Source of the DNA: Bimuria novae-zelandiae CBS 107.79
Taxonomy: Eukaryota; Ascomycota; Dothideomycetes; Pleosporales; Didymosphaeriaceae
Reading direction: 5' to 3'
Assembly (NCBI GenBank): GCA_010015655.1
Contig: ML976694.1
Coordinates: forward strand, 476,105-540,104
DNA: 64,000 nucleotides
The notes under the pieces were generated by a model. It saw nothing but the letters and a program-made list of their open reading frames with translations. It was not told where the DNA came from and did no database searches. The position numbers and the translations under genes were made by a program. The number at the start of each line of letters is the position of its first letter. Position 1 is the first letter of the stretch. Shown piece after piece: positions 34,224 through 46,554 of this stretch.

Positions 34224-36112
34224 CTCGCCCCACACGCCAACCAGAGGTTGGCCTTGCGCAGCCTAACGTAACTTCGTAGCCTAATATAACTTTTTATTAC
34301 GGATTTTTCTATTTTCTTAATAAACAACCTATAACTATGCCTAAATATTATAGCGAGAGCTATAAAATTAAGCAGCGTATCTCTAATTATCTCTCTAGTT
34401 TTTCTAGCTTAGAAATACCTAATTTTGTAGCTGCAGCACGCGAATGGAGCGTGCCTGTTTCGCGACTTCGAGCGCGCGCTGGAGGCCGGATCAGCCGCCA
34501 TGACTGCAGCGGCACGAATCTACAACTCTTAGAGACCCAGGATAAAGCGCTAAAGTCATATATACGTTACTACGACACTATTAGCATGCTATGTCTTATG
34601 CTATAGTTAAAAGGTGCTACTTAATATATCCTTAATTACGCGCACCCTAATAGCAGAGCTTCCCTACTTAGTAAGGACTAGCTATCGCGATGGCTATTAA
34701 GAAATCTAGACTACTACTATATAAAGCAGAAGTCGTAGCATATTAATTATATAGTAATAGCAACGTTTGAAGCTTACAGCTATTATTTTATTAAGCTTAA
34801 AAAGGTGATATACACCTACGGCGTCACCCTATTAGATACCTATAATATGGACGAAACTGGCTTCCGCATAGGCGTTAGTAGTAATTAATAGATTATTACT
34901 ATAGAGTTTAATTATCCCTATATCTCTGCGTTAAAGACGTCGCGCGATTATATCACGAGTATTAAATTAATCTTTAGTAATAGAGAGGTGCTCGAACCTA
35001 TGCTCGTCGTATAGGCCGTTAATTACCTTTATTACTAGTATATAAATACGGCGCTGCCTAATAGCTATATAATTGCTATATTAACATTAGGATATGCTAA
35101 TAACTCTATCTTAATAAAGTAGCTAAAGTTCTTTAAAATATAAACGCGCGCACGCTAGAAAGGCGTATAGTAATTACTTATATTTAATAAATTTAGTAGC
35201 TACCTTACTATTAAGTTTATATAGTTCTGCGATAATTATAAGATACTCCCCTTTTTACTATTGCTACATTTATTACATCATCTGCAGCCTCTAGACGTCG
35301 TCTATTTTTAGCTATTAAAGTAGAATTATAAAAAGGCTGTAGAGATGGCCACCCGAACTGGCTACACAGACTTTAATAAAGTCGAATTTCTATATGCGAT
35401 CTATAGGATTAGGATAGATATATTTAAGCGTAGCATAATCCTAAGCGCCTAAGAGAAAGCTAGGATCTTTCTATTTAATTTAGAGCTTGTTTACATAAAG
35501 CTGCTAGCACCTATCTGGACGCCATCCCTATTAGTTCTATCCGCTGTTAATTCGAGCCCTATCGCTAATACACCTATAGCATATTAGCGGCAGCATCAAA
35601 AAATGTCGCGCGCCCTAGAGAGAAGCAATATATTAAGTAGGAGGCTTATAAAATTCCTAGAAAGCTCGTAATTACTAATTAATAGTCTCGCGCTAGCCTA
35701 GCGCGATCTTATAAATATTACCACAGTAGCTTAACAACGCTAAAAAAGGCAGATTAAAGATAAAAGGCTAGTATAAAAAGGTAGCGTAGTAACTGTTAAA
35801 GCAGCGTAATAAGTAATTAATTAACGTATAGAGCTTAAGGTTTAAAAGGTTGCTCGAAAGGCTGTAAAAACGTATAAGGACGCCCACTTATAGAGCCTAT
35901 AAAATTAGCCCCGATAGGTCCTATCTCTTAGAGAGATAACTGTAGATCCTGCCCTACTTGCTACACCAACTCCACTGTATATTAGCCTATATAATTAAAG
36001 TCTACGCTATTAAAAGACTAGATTAATTTTAATTCTCTATATAAAGTTACGTTAGGCTGCGAAGTTACGTTGGGCTGCGCAGGGCCAACCTCCGGTTGGC
36101 GTGTGGGGCGAG
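34224..36112 (+). mobile_element. Second, distinct pogo/Fot1-type DNA transposon (RIP-mutated)
   Basis: Inverted repeats of about 70 bp begin CTCGCCCCACACGCC (34,224 inward; 36,112 inward) and differ mainly by C/T and G/A. Both ends are flanked by TA (34,222-34,223; 36,113-36,114). The 1,889-bp element carries a plus-strand transposase remnant from the ATG at 34,337. At about 34,850 the text TYNMDETGFRIG contains the first catalytic Asp of the DDE/D transposase as found in Fot1/pogo enzymes. Each inverted repeat contains an internal short palindrome (CCAACC..AGGTTGG). Confidence 0.88.
34337..34606 (+). pseudogene. N-terminal transposase remnant of the second Fot1-type element
   Basis: 89 codons are open (MPKYYSESYKIKQRISNYLS onward); homologous frame continues past stops to the DETGF motif at about 34,850 and beyond 35,350. 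The middle (about 34,440-34,530) has much higher GC than its surroundings. Confidence 0.75.
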
Positions 36113-36380
36113 TAACAGTTAACAAAAATCTGCTAACCTTAAACCGCCCTAGCACGTAATACTAATCTAACTTTATTATATATTTTAACACTTCTAGCTT
36201 CACGTCCTAAAACTCTGTAATCCAACACGGAAAGTCTAACACTTTAAGCTATTTACTGGTTTAAGCAGCGCTATATAAAAATAGTCTTAGCCCATTTTCT
36301 TATTTCTGTCTCTAGTGTCTTAATAGTTCGAATTACCCCCTGTCTTTATAATTCTATTATTAATCTGTCACTTAATTGTT

Positions 36381-36411
<31 letters not shown>

Positions 36412-37164
36412 AAGAAGAAGAAGAAGAAGAAGAAGAAGAAGAAGAAGAAGAAGAAGAAGAAGAAGAAGAAGAAGAAGAAGAAGAAGAAGAAGAAGAAGAA
36501 AAGGAGGAGGAAAAATAAGAAAAAAATTCTTTAAAGTACTACGCGCACGCAAAAGATATATAAATGATTTAAATCTAGAAAGCCGCACTCTAAAGGGAGG
36601 AGTTAGGAGAAGGTTTAAAAGCGTGGGTACGAAGCTGCGTTAGCGATGAGATAGGTAGAAGCATGGGCTTGGTTCAAGCAGTCAGCCGTATAAGAAACAG
36701 CCATCGGTGAGTTTTGATAAGTAGTCACAAAGCACCAAAGACCCAGGGCGCTGCGATAACACACCTGTCCAGTGTAAATAAAAGTAGCATTAAAGCGCGG
36801 ATGGAAACAGTGTGTATGTAGCGCGTGTTTTATTAGACGGTTCAGAGGAGCAAAATGATCGATGCTCACGAGCGGAGCAAGTCGAAAAAAGGACAGTTGC
36901 AAAAAGGATGAACGGCCATCATTCAAGAAATGCTATGGAATCTGTGCTTCCCATCCCTGTTTGATGAAAACAAAAACCATCATCCCGCTAGCCATAATCC
37001 GTCTGTTGAACAGAAGGTGATGCAAGGTTTGGTCCCACGCAGATTGTCATCCGTTACGCCCTCAACCTGGCCTGGTAAGGGTCCATAATGCCTCTACTAG
37101 AGCTTACTAGAGCGGATTCTGGGTGGCCGCCGGTCGTCCAATCCCCACGAAGCAAGCCGGGCGA
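36113..37164. other. Intergenic; holds an (AAG)n microsatellite
   Basis: AT-rich until about 36,530, then GC-balanced. Apart from the microsatellite no feature is recognised. Confidence 0.5.
36382..36500 (+). repeat. (AAG)39 microsatellite
   Basis: An uninterrupted run of 39 AAG units, followed by an AAAAGGAGGAGG tail. Read on the minus strand it would encode poly-Leu, but there is no gene context for that. Confidence 0.98.
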
Positions 37165-37539
37165 TCAGTCTGTAGAGTAAGCGGAGTGAAGCTTGGACAT
37201 AGGCCCCAGCGCCATCCACAGCCGCTGCCAAACGTCCCGGTGGAGCTGCTCCTCGTTACCTTGGAAGTGGTGGGCAATTTTGATCAAGGTGTTACGACCT
37301 ATCAGCGAGAACGTCGCGCCTCGATTCATGAGCAGCTGGGCGATTGACCAGTGATGTATAGTCACCGCCAGGCTCAATGGCGTGCCGTACGATTTGGGCG
37401 CGCCTCCGCGCCTAAATACGGGTCCGTCTGGTCGCGCAGCCAGGCCTCGCAGCTTCTTAACGACTGCAATCAACTTCTGGCTGGAATTAGCGTGGAGGGT
37501 CTCCTTGGGCGAGTGCGAGACCGCTATGTTAAGCGGGTA
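37165..37539 (-). pseudogene. 3' exon fragment of an ankyrin-like gene
   Basis: After a possible acceptor (cag, 37,542-37,540) the minus strand is open for 124 codons: YPLNIAVSHSP, then ARPDGPVF, GTPLSLAVTIHHWSIAQLLM and, near the end, HRDVWQRLWMALG. The middle part looks like ankyrin repeats. The order and spacing of these blocks match the last exons of the gene at 55,550-56,644 (YPLMVAIKF, HPDGPKY, PPFAIAATLG, RPDVWARLRRVLG). The 5' exons are not found upstream, so this is probably a decayed paralogue, though a short expressed gene cannot be excluded. Confidence 0.55.
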
Positions 37540-37938
37540 CTGGTGGGCGATTTGTAAAAAAGATAGCCTTGGAAGGTGCTCCCCCCAACAACTCCAAGAA
37601 CGTACGGCAAACAGCCCTCGATCAAAGGAGACAAAGAGATAAACAAACGAAGATGATTTTTTGGTGGATTCCCTATCGTCACGGGCGGTGACTTGTCCAG
37701 AGTTGTCGATGGAAGGGCAAGGAAGGCGTGGATGACATGCATGGAAGCCACCATATCAAAGGTAGTTAGCGTATCAGCCACTGTGGCGTTCCTCTAAAGA
37801 ATCAACAAAACGTCATCGTGTCCGCCAGCCTTGTCCCAGGTGCCCAAAACCTTTGAGACCTTTCACTGCGCTTTCTATGGCAGATTTGCGCATATAACGT
37901 AATTTCGATCTTCTTTTCCTTCACCCAACACCGCCAAG
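37540..37938. other. Intergenic, promoter side of the FIT2-like gene
   Basis: Frames on the minus strand (about 37,524-37,781) have no recognisable content. A C/T-rich stretch (TTCTTTTCCTTCACCC) precedes the ATG at 37,939. Confidence 0.5.
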
Positions 37939-38916
37939 ATGTCCACACGCCGCAAACCAGCGCCAGCCAACGGTCAAGACAACCCACTCACGTCCACGAT
38001 GCCGTCCGGTACCATTCGAACCACATCCGCGGCGCGCTCGCCTTTCTTCCCCACGCGCCTCGAAGCGCAGCTCCTCGCCATCTACCCTGCGACGCTTCTC
38101 CTGGGGTCGATACTGAGCACGTTGACCCCCGCCTACCGCAACGCGGAATACGACAATATCCTCCAGTCCTACCACCCCGCGACCGCGCCGGCCTTCTTCG
38201 CGACGAAGAAGAACATTTTTAACGTGTGGTTCGTGAAGAAGGGCTGGGGATGGGCGTCTCTGGCCTTCGCCGTGTTCCTGTACATGTGGCCGGGCTTCGG
38301 GTCTGGTCTCAGCACGAGGAGAATACGGGCTATGCTGCGCTACAGTCTGATCACGCTGTGGTGGTTCCTTGTCACGCAGTGGTTCTTTGGACCGCCGCTG
38401 ATTGATCGCGGTTTTGTCTTCACCGGAGGCCAGTGCGAGAAGCTGGGTGATCCGGAGCAGAGGGAGGAGATGAGCGATTCGAGGGTATTCTTGACAGCTG
38501 CAGCGTGTAAACGTGCCGGGAGGAAGTGGGCCGGCGGACACGATATCTCGGGGCACGTCTTCTTGCTCATCATGGGCTCGGCGCTGCTCGGGTTTGAAAT
38601 TCTCCCTGCTCTGACACGCTGGGAGGGTCTGCGCGACGGGCGCAGGATCATGCTTGAGGATGGCAAAGTTGCGAGCGTGTCCGTGGAGAAGGACCCTGAC
38701 GCCGAGAAGTACGAACCGCCAACGCAGGGGGTTCCGATTCCCATTTCAGTGGCGGGCCTCATGTGGTGGATGCTCTTAATGACGGCGGCTTTCTTCCACA
38801 CCTGGTTCGAGAAGTTTACGGGATTTCTCGTGGCCTTTGCGGGATTATGGGTTGTGTACTTCCTACCAAGAGGAGTTCCTCAGGTCAGGGCTGTGCTGGG
38901 TATGCCGGGAGTCTGA
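37939..38916 (+). CDS. FIT2/Scs3 family lipid-droplet biogenesis protein
   Basis: A single-exon gene of 325 residues. A disordered N-terminus (about 1-38) is followed by about six membrane segments (about 42-62, 102-119, 132-150, 203-222, 268-286, 293-310). Family landmarks are KKNIFNVWFVKKGWGW after the first segment, GGHDISGHVFLL with His201 and His206, and FFHTWFEK with His287, matching the two conserved histidine motifs of FIT proteins, which resemble lipid phosphate phosphatase motifs C2 and C3. FIT2/Scs3 proteins act in the ER membrane on acyl-CoA or phospholipids and are needed for normal lipid-droplet budding. Length and motif spacing fit the fungal members. The start is the first ATG. 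Confidence 0.9.
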   Translation: MSTRRKPAPANGQDNPLTSTMPSGTIRTTSAARSPFFPTRLEAQLLAIYPATLLLGSILSTLTPAYRNAEYDNILQSYHPATAPAFFATKKNIFNVWFVKKGWGWASLAFAVFLYMWPGFGSGLSTRRIRAMLRYSLITLWWFLVTQWFFGPPLIDRGFVFTGGQCEKLGDPEQREEMSDSRVFLTAAACKRAGRKWAGGHDISGHVFLLIMGSALLGFEILPALTRWEGLRDGRRIMLEDGKVASVSVEKDPDAEKYEPPTQGVPIPISVAGLMWWMLLMTAAFFHTWFEKFTGFLVAFAGLWVVYFLPRGVPQVRAVLGMPGV

Positions 38917-39459
38917 AGACGGGGCTCGTGGAATAAATGGGACTCACGAGTGTAAGATAATCATGCTCGCCTGCGTTGAGGCCATATGTAATATTTGTTG
39001 CTCCTTCACCGCTGCCCGTCCTCCGAAGTCCATCATGTCTCTATGTTATCATGCACACAGCAAAAAAATATTCTTTCGAAATGTGTTCCGTCCCATGAGA
39101 TTTCGCCCAGATGTAATCACTCTGCTAATTATGCTTTAAATGTACGCTGGGTGCTCCTTTACCGCTCCTCAACACCTGCCTTGCTTATACTCTTACACGC
39201 ATACAGAAAAATCTCGTCGTCCTTCTTCTTTCACATGGATTTCCGCACAGAATGCGATCATTAATGTCGAAATCCCTAGGCCAATCTCATTGCGAGGACT
39301 TCACTGGCAGTCTCATCCCTCGGCTCGGAAACCTTGGCGTTCCGAACACCATTATTCCCTAACTCCAAAATGAGCTGATGTGTACCAGGAAATTACGCCG
39401 TGTAGCACCCCGTGTCTCTTCTTAAATCCACTCGTATTGCTTTGCATTCACCCGTCATC
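38917..39459. other. Intergenic region
   Basis: 3' flank of the FIT2-like gene and 5' flank of the zinc-cluster regulator. No gene is seen. Confidence 0.6.
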
Positions 39460-42200
39460 ATGCCAGAAGAGCGATGGGCTATGCATGGCGGTAGCCCTGC
39501 CTGTGATTTGTGCCATGCGAGGAAGGTGCGCCTCTCCCTTGGCTTTTGCCAATATCGTGTGTGCATACTGAAGCCTCGGAACAGATCAAATGCGATCGCC
39601 AGGACCCTTGTAAGAACTGTGTGAATTCAGCTGTGCAGTGTCTGCGAACGAGGCAAAAACGCGCGCCGCAGCAAAGAGAAAAGACGTACGTAGTCATGGG
39701 TTTCTCTTCCGCTCTCCAGGTCTCCAGGGAGAAAGCCAGTTGCTGATACGCACGCAGGGGTGACAAGATCAAAGCGCTCATTGAAAAACTCACGAGCTTG
39801 GAAGACGTTGTCAGAACAGCAGGTCGTATACTACCTCCGCATTCCACTCCAGATCCTTCCACCTCAGTCTCAACAAGACGAATAACGTCCAATGCGCCGC
39901 CTAGCATCAACGACGACCCCTCACCGCGGCCATCCAAGCGTCCCAGGAGCTCCGCCACCCCTTCCGCATCCGCAACTTCTCTCTCCACATCGGCACATGC
40001 ACACCATGAAATTTCTCCCCACCAACACTCCGACCCGGTTACCTCTCAGGTCGTTAACGGCGGGGCCCGCGACCATATTCAAAAAGAGCTTAGTTCCAAC
40101 GAGAGCTTGGCGGCGCATCAGAGGAATGTGTTCGAGATGGCGATTTCTTTCATCGATCAGCTGTCGCATGCACCGACCGGAAGTGGGGAAGAGGAGACCT
40201 GTTTGAATGCGAAGGTGAATACGGAGTTTGCAAAGGAGGAGTTGATCTCTCTGGTCGTCGCTTGTAAGTTGGTCACTGTTATGAGGGTGAATCGGAGAGT
40301 TAGTTTAGGGCTGTATTTTGGGGGGGCTGGGAGACGTGTGATTAACACCATGGCTAACGAACGCAGGCCAAGGGATTGAAGGCGATCGAGGTAGGCTGAA
40401 TACGCAACTCTTTGAGCTTGACCACATCCCTTCGAAGGCTCTGGAGAGGATGGCATTTGTGCTTCTTGATGGCACCGCGGATGAACGCACGCTGAACTTG
40501 TGCAAGATAATTGTGCACTTCAAAGCCGGCCTCGGCCTCTATGCGAGCCAACTGCACAAGCCGAGGAATGCTCAGCTTAAGGAGCATATCAAGGAGATGC
40601 AACTGAGGCACTTGAGCGCAGCGCTCACGGCTTTGGATGCGATAAGCTTTATGGTGCCACCGAGCTTGCTGCTATTGCAGGCGTTATTGACTGGTGTGAG
40701 TGCATTCTTCCTTTTGCCGACTCTTTGCAAGATCGAACACTCCGCGTCGCAGTTGAGTGCTGCCTTACAATCCTCTCGTCGAATCTAATCCCAACGTCGT
40801 GGATTTTTAGAGGGCTAGTGACTTACGGAACTGCTCTAGGCTATACTTTTCTACATTGTGGGCAATTCTTCGTCGTGCTGGAGCCTCACCGCTTACGCTT
40901 CACGAACGCTCGTCGCACTCGGTTACCACAACATCTCCCAGGCCCAGCTCTCCACTCCCAAGAGCGAGCAAGAGCAGGAAATACACGCAGTGGTCGCTTG
41001 GACGTACCACTTCGATAGGTGCATGAGCCTCCTCTTGCTCCGTCCGGCTTCACTGCCTCCCCTCCGGGTTCCAGTATCTTCGCTGGTATCGTTCGGTCCG
41101 GAAAACCCCATGGCTATATTTGCTCTGGTCATGCTCGAACTCGTACCGATTCACGAAAAGATTTTAGAGTTGACCTTAGCCGGGCAGCAAAGGAGAGTGG
41201 AGACAGGAGATGCGGAGCCACAGGTTACTGAAATGCGCCGGAAAATGGACGACATACTCCTCCGCATCGAGCAGGTACGCCACACTCGTTCTAATCTCTT
41301 TCTGGCACACAATCGACTAATCAATTCACCATACCACAGGCCCGCGCCAAATGCGATGCTGCTGACAGTCCAGACTACCAACTCCATTGGCACAGCCTCG
41401 AATTCAAATACTTCTCCACGCTGACAGCAGTTCATCGCCTTAGCCACAATATTTGCTTCTACGCTCCCGAGCGAGAGCGATGTCTCTATGCCGCACGGCA
41501 AGCGCTGCAGTGCGTCAAAGAGATAAGGAACCTCGCCTTACAGCAGGACCACTTCGTCGAAGAATACAGTCCGTATCTGGCCTGGTGAGCCTACCCGCTC
41601 CTCCGCTTTTCTCCGCAGCAGCTCCCTTCGCACACCACCGGTGTTCTCTAGCGTTCATCCGAGCGCCATGACCACCACTCTCCCTACATGCCAGGCCAGT
41701 GCTTCCACCAATAACCACTTGATAGGACGATCCTCTCCTACCCCATCGCCCCGTTCTACGTGCTCTTCTGCAACGTAGTAGGCACCTCGGACACGCACGA
41801 CTTCCAGCTCCTCCAGGACGTTGTCGAGAGCATCTCGTCCCTCGTCATCGAAAACAAGCACGTCGATCGCCTGCGAAGACTGTGCAACACGCTACTCACA
41901 CTCTGTCGACCTCTTGCTCATTCAGACGCCCAGTCTCACCCAGCTGTTGTGCAGGGAGGGCAATCGGTTGTAGCGTCTAATGCACCTAACGAGGATGCCA
42001 CGCCAAATGGTGTACAGTCTACTAGACGGATAGAAGCGGCAGGGATGGAGGGAATGAGGGGGGAGGGCATGGGGTCGGGGGAGAGGGAACTCTGGCAGGA
42101 TGATATGATGTCGCAGTTGCTCTCGGTGCAGCCTAGCTTGGATTGGTTTAATTCGGATATTTTGGATCCGGCGAGTTGGGATCTGAATTTGCCGAGCTGA
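39460..42200 (+). CDS. Zn2Cys6 transcription factor with fungal-specific middle homology domain
   Basis: Seven exons: 39,460-39,525, 39,585-39,685, 39,758-40,263, 40,367-40,695, 40,840-41,274, 41,340-41,584, 41,726-42,200; introns 59-144 bp, all GT-AG, frame kept; 718 residues. Residues 15-41 form the binuclear zinc cluster (C-x2-C-x6-C-x5-C-x2-C-x6-C; CDLCHARKIKC is completed only by splicing intron 1). A short coiled segment (DKIKALIEKLTSLEDVV) follows, then a Ser/Pro-rich linker with a basic RPSKRPRS. The middle homology region spans about 180-560, with SLTAYASRTLVALGYH and the AWTYHFDRCMSLLL signature. The C-terminus is Gly- and Met-rich, with acidic ends that may activate transcription. 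Targets are unknown. Exon 5 start is chosen because LLTG-AILFYI restores the family pattern. Confidence 0.88.
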
Positions 42201-43805
42201 AGAGGTGGTCATGCAGAGGTTGGACGGCATGTGCACTCACTGGAATCGGGAATGCTTTTCGACTGGGCATCGAGCCATGTGCGTCCATCACGCCGACGAG
42301 ATCAACATCTCACTTCAAGAGTTGTCCACGGTTGCTTAGAGAGGTGCCATGCCGTCAAAAGCGCTGCCTTCGCAGCTACAACACACACTGCGGTTCATGA
42401 TGGGGAAAGGAGATATCCATAGAAACCCAGCGGGCTTGCGAGAAGGATGTACGGTCGGGAATGCCGACAACAGCACGAAACGTCCTCTCGTTTGGAAAAC
42501 TGCGACTCTTCCAAGCTGATGGGCCGGGCAACACTCCTTAACAAGGGCTCTGGCAAGCCCCTGGCTACTTGCTGCCGCCTGCCTTGATTCCGAGAAGGTG
42601 TTCTTTTTCCCTGTCTGCGCTCCGAGGCGGTTTCGCAGCATGCTGGGATGCTTCTTTTTGCAGCACCATAAACTTGTGCTGGCATTGCAGTCGATGATTC
42701 CTAGAACAATTGTTCGATCTAGGACGAGTCATGCAATCCCCCGTTGGCCCCCGTCCGGAGATGGGTCTTTTCGTACCAAGAGCAAGGAGCCCCAAGAGAG
42801 ACACTTCCAGGGTCCAGGGAGTGTGCTCTTCTCGTGGCTGGGATATAATGCTCAAACTGCTGGACGCGAGTTCACGTTGTCCCGGAGACATGCCTTGCTT
42901 TGTCTCCTATTTCTCATCCGACTTGGCCCCCGAACGCGTATGTATCTTTTTGCATGCTCCTCGAGGCTCGATGATGCTGTGATTTATTGTAGGGTGGCAT
43001 CCCCCTCGATGGTGTACCATACCTCTTCCATGGGGACTGAGGATAGTCGAACCTGGAGAAAGACTTGTCTGAGTTGCTTAAAGGCTCCGCGCGTCTCAAA
43101 TACAATGAGAAGTACTAGGAGGGAGATATATGGTGGTTTATCCACTCTTGTGGTTGATTTTGCTGCCTCGAAGCAGTCTCCTGATGTCCCCAATAACTCT
43201 GGATTGGCAACGACGTGAAGCATTTACTCTTCGAGTACTCTGCACCTCGAGCAATGCTAGGGAAAGCATGTGGGAACCCCGATATTACTCCCCCAATGTT
43301 AGATTTCTGCCGAGTTCGCTCGTTACGCTGCATATCGCTCGATCTCTCGCTCACTAGGTGGCTTACCTGGTTTGGTTTTGTTCGCCGGATGTCCTCACTC
43401 GCCGCTTAGACGGACCATTGCACCACCGTCGCTCTCGACGACCTAGCCCTCGCCGACCTGGCCCTCGCCGTCCTTTGTCGCCGCACAACCTCCAGTGCCC
43501 CGGTTCCACGCAAGGTGGATGGAAATCGAGCATTTCCCCTTCACCCTCGTTCATCCGTCACCTGTCAGCATTCCAGAATCAGCTAGCTGGGTCCACCTAC
43601 CCCTGTCTCCAGCTTATTGAAGGCTGTTATCTGGATGCTTTGACTCCATTCTGGCCCTTGGGGTATGTGTCGCTCATAGTGTGGGGATTTTTGCTAGTGC
43701 AGCCGCAGTTTTCTACAGTGAGTATATAAAGCTTCGCACCCTCTGTTCTTTGAGAGCACTTTACCCGTATACGATCGACAACTGCTAGTGGAGCGAGCTG
43801 GCAAC
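42201..43805. other. 1.6-kb GC-balanced region without a recognised gene
   Basis: Many overlapping open frames occur on both strands but none shows a domain, consistent composition or convincing splice structure. A short repeat of CGACCTGGCCCTCGCCG type lies near 43,440-43,475. It may be a decayed gene or a noncoding transcript. Confidence 0.4.
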
Positions 43806-44406
43806 ATGAGTACGAACGACGCTCCCCAGGCGGTGCCGGAGATGGCCAAGAGCTTTGGCAACTCTCCTCCAGAAGTTTTGGACAGAGTCGTCATGTACCT
43901 TGTCACCGATCACGGCGTCGAAGTTGCCCGTAAGGCACGTCTAGTTTGCGGTAAGATCATTCCCTCAAATGCCCCTCTAATACGCTCAGAGCTCGTAACG
44001 TACGGAGCTCAGGATCCATGGAGCTGTTCGCCTTGCCTAATCAGGCAAAAATAAAACTTTTTGAGGAGGTTCGAGACGTTATTTTAACATAATTATTTAT
44101 ATTAAAACCTCGATTGTTTAACGTTAGCTATCCCCCCTATAGTCTCTATAGACGTTAATAATAACTTAATAATTATTTAATATATCCTAAAATTACCTAA
44201 GGAGGCTTTAGAATTCCCTAAAAAGAGCTTTAAAGCTTTCTACGCCCTAGATTACCCAATCTAGAGCCTTACCGTCGCTAGTTTCCACCCCGTCTTGCAG
44301 GCGCGCTGACCGTCGGCGTCCTATTAACGTACTGTTAGATGGTGACGCCTCTGACTATGAGGCTGACGGCGGCAAAGGGCCTACTAGAGGCCCTTAATCT
44401 TATAGA

Positions 44407-46328
44407 GGAACTTAAGAGGCTCGCCAGCGAGCTCCAAAGAGGCCTAGAGTGGCTGAATTTAACTACGACTGGGTCAATTATGAAAAAATCCTTAGATACC
44501 TGGCGGATGAGCGGCAGGATAGGAGACGCGCTGGCTACTGGCTGTACGGAGTACCCTTATAGCGTATAGAGGATAAGACACAGTAGTATCTTTGTAAGCA
44601 CTATCACCTAGAGGATTCTCCGCATAATGCTATTTTAAAGGTGTTAATAGTAGAGGCGGCGTTCTTAATTACCTCTACGCACGCTATACAAAGTAGTATA
44701 ATTATATAAAAAGCTTCTTAGTTAAGGCTTATAGTATTAATAAAGGTATATTATCTATCTTAGCTGCTTTAGATAATAAGGATCCTATATAATAAGCTAT
44801 ATATAATAAAGCTATAATAGTGTTTAATCACTAGGGCATATAAAAGGACCTACTTACTTAAATTATAGGTAATAAGATTCCCTTCTATAAGCTTAGTAGT
44901 AAGTATTTTAGGAAATTACTTAGCTATATAAAACTTACTAGCTAAAGCCTCTTGTTTAATAATTAAATAATACTTAAATAATACAGGACTAGGTTCTTTA
45001 ATGATTTAAATCTATAAAGGAGGTTCTTAAAAAAGTCTTAAAGGATTACTTTAGTAAAATATATCTATTCTTTAATAGGTAAACTAACTAGAGAATACTT
45101 AGATTGCTTATAATTATAGGCTACTAGGTAAATATAAATAATAAGTATAATATAATCCTCTTATCTCTACGGGAGATGGATTCTCCGCACATAGAAATTA
45201 ATATAAGAAAAGTAATAATATAAAAACTTAAGGCCTTTAAGATTAAGAAGAAAATAGGCGTATAGGCTTCTAATAATGCCTCTTTAAATAATTAAGCCTT
45301 TGCGTAACTTGGTGTACCTTTATACTTTAATCCTATTTACTAAAGGATAAAATAAGCTAGCTATATTCTTTATTATAAAATATTTATCGTTTCTAAAAGA
45401 AAGCTTACTTCTTTAAAAGCGGAAACTAGCTACTATTATAGCTATACACTAATTAATATTATTTAATTAACTGTAAACTAAATTTGCAAATCTCTAGGGC
45501 GGATACAATGCTTTAATAAAGCCTAAGGCTATATTTAAAAAAAGGAAAACCCTAAGGAAGGTTATACACTAGATCCCTTAGTATTACTTCTTAATAATAA
45601 TACTTAGTGAGTAACTTTTTACATAATATCTTATTTTTTTTATAACTACTACTCTAAATTAGCCTTAATTTTATCGTAAGTAACTTAATTTAATATTACG
45701 TAACTATAAAGTTATCTTTTATTAAAGCTAGTAAAATTAAATTTTAAGCTTTAAGATGCGTACGTTAATACCTAATAATAGCTAACTTCTTTATAGGTAG
45801 AATTTAATAGTAAATATAATTAAACGCGCTTACTAATTATAGCAAGTTCCAAATTACTTCGTTAGGTATAAAAGACCTACGTATAAGCTTAAGATTTAAC
45901 TTATTAAGAAAATTACGATAGGAAGTCGTCCTGAGGACTAATTAATATGTTTTATTATTAAATACTAGTTAATAGTAAAAGACTAGTAGTAAGTTAAAGA
46001 GATTCTAGAGATCCATATACTATTCTAAAAAGCTTCCTTATAGCTTAAAGGACCTCTTAAAAAGTAAAAAGAGAAGCTTCTAACTATATTAGCATTTCTT
46101 ATATTTAATTTAATAATAGACGCCTTGGAGAAGCTAAAAACTCACACCCTACGGATCCATGGCAATAAAGAAATCTACGTTAGCATCGAGCAGGCCTAGA
46201 ATAAGGCTTAAAAGTACTATAATTTAACTACTAAGAGTCTATTATACGCTGTTACTATAATACTTAATCCTTAATAGAAGGTAGTTAGTTATATAGAGCT
46301 CTAGGGGGAAAATCACGTTGTAGACTAG
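44407..46328 (+). pseudogene. hAT transposase remnant (BED-like finger to dimerisation region)
   Basis: Near 44,430-44,640 the plus strand reads FNYDWVNYEKILRYLADERQ, YWLYGVPL and, past stops, LCKHYHLEDSPH, resembling the BED-type zinc finger of hAT transposases. Near 46,115-46,320 it reads DALEKLKTHTLRIHG and KYYNLTTKSLLYAVTIIL, like the C-terminal hAT dimerisation region. The frame is cut at 46,328 by copia element 2; after its right TSD (51,653) the text IQVK-FFKNNYSNFP may continue it. Confidence 0.65.
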
Positions 46329-46554
46329 TATCAGATTTGAGGGTAATCTTGATGAGATTAAATAAATAAATAATTAAAAAGGTGTATTGATGCTGCTGTC
46401 TCTGTAGAAGCTACTACTATAGGTATATATATATATTAGCTGGATAACACATAATAGTCCGAAGGCTGTTAGATAATCATGTAATAAATTAGGTCTCCTT
46501 AGGATATAGGCGCGCTAATCACCTTACTAGCGTAAAGGACTATATAATTAGATA
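46329..46554 (-). repeat. LTR of copia element 2 (3' LTR)
   Basis: A 226-bp repeat of 51,423-51,648. Its two ends resemble those of the element 1 LTR (ATCTTGATGAGAT near the start, AAAGGACTAT near the end) but the middle is unrelated. Confidence 0.92.

Noticed and set aside
36346..36588. Poly-leucine reading frame on the minus strand
   Set aside because: Produced by the AAG microsatellite; no gene context.
42565..43729. Several overlapping frames of 80-200 codons between the zinc-cluster gene and the F-box exon
   Set aside because: Frames overlap on both strands, have no recognisable domain and no consistent splice structure.
44339..44569. 76-codon open frame in the hAT
   Set aside because: It is out of frame with the transposase, whose BED-like finger is read in another frame through RIP stops.
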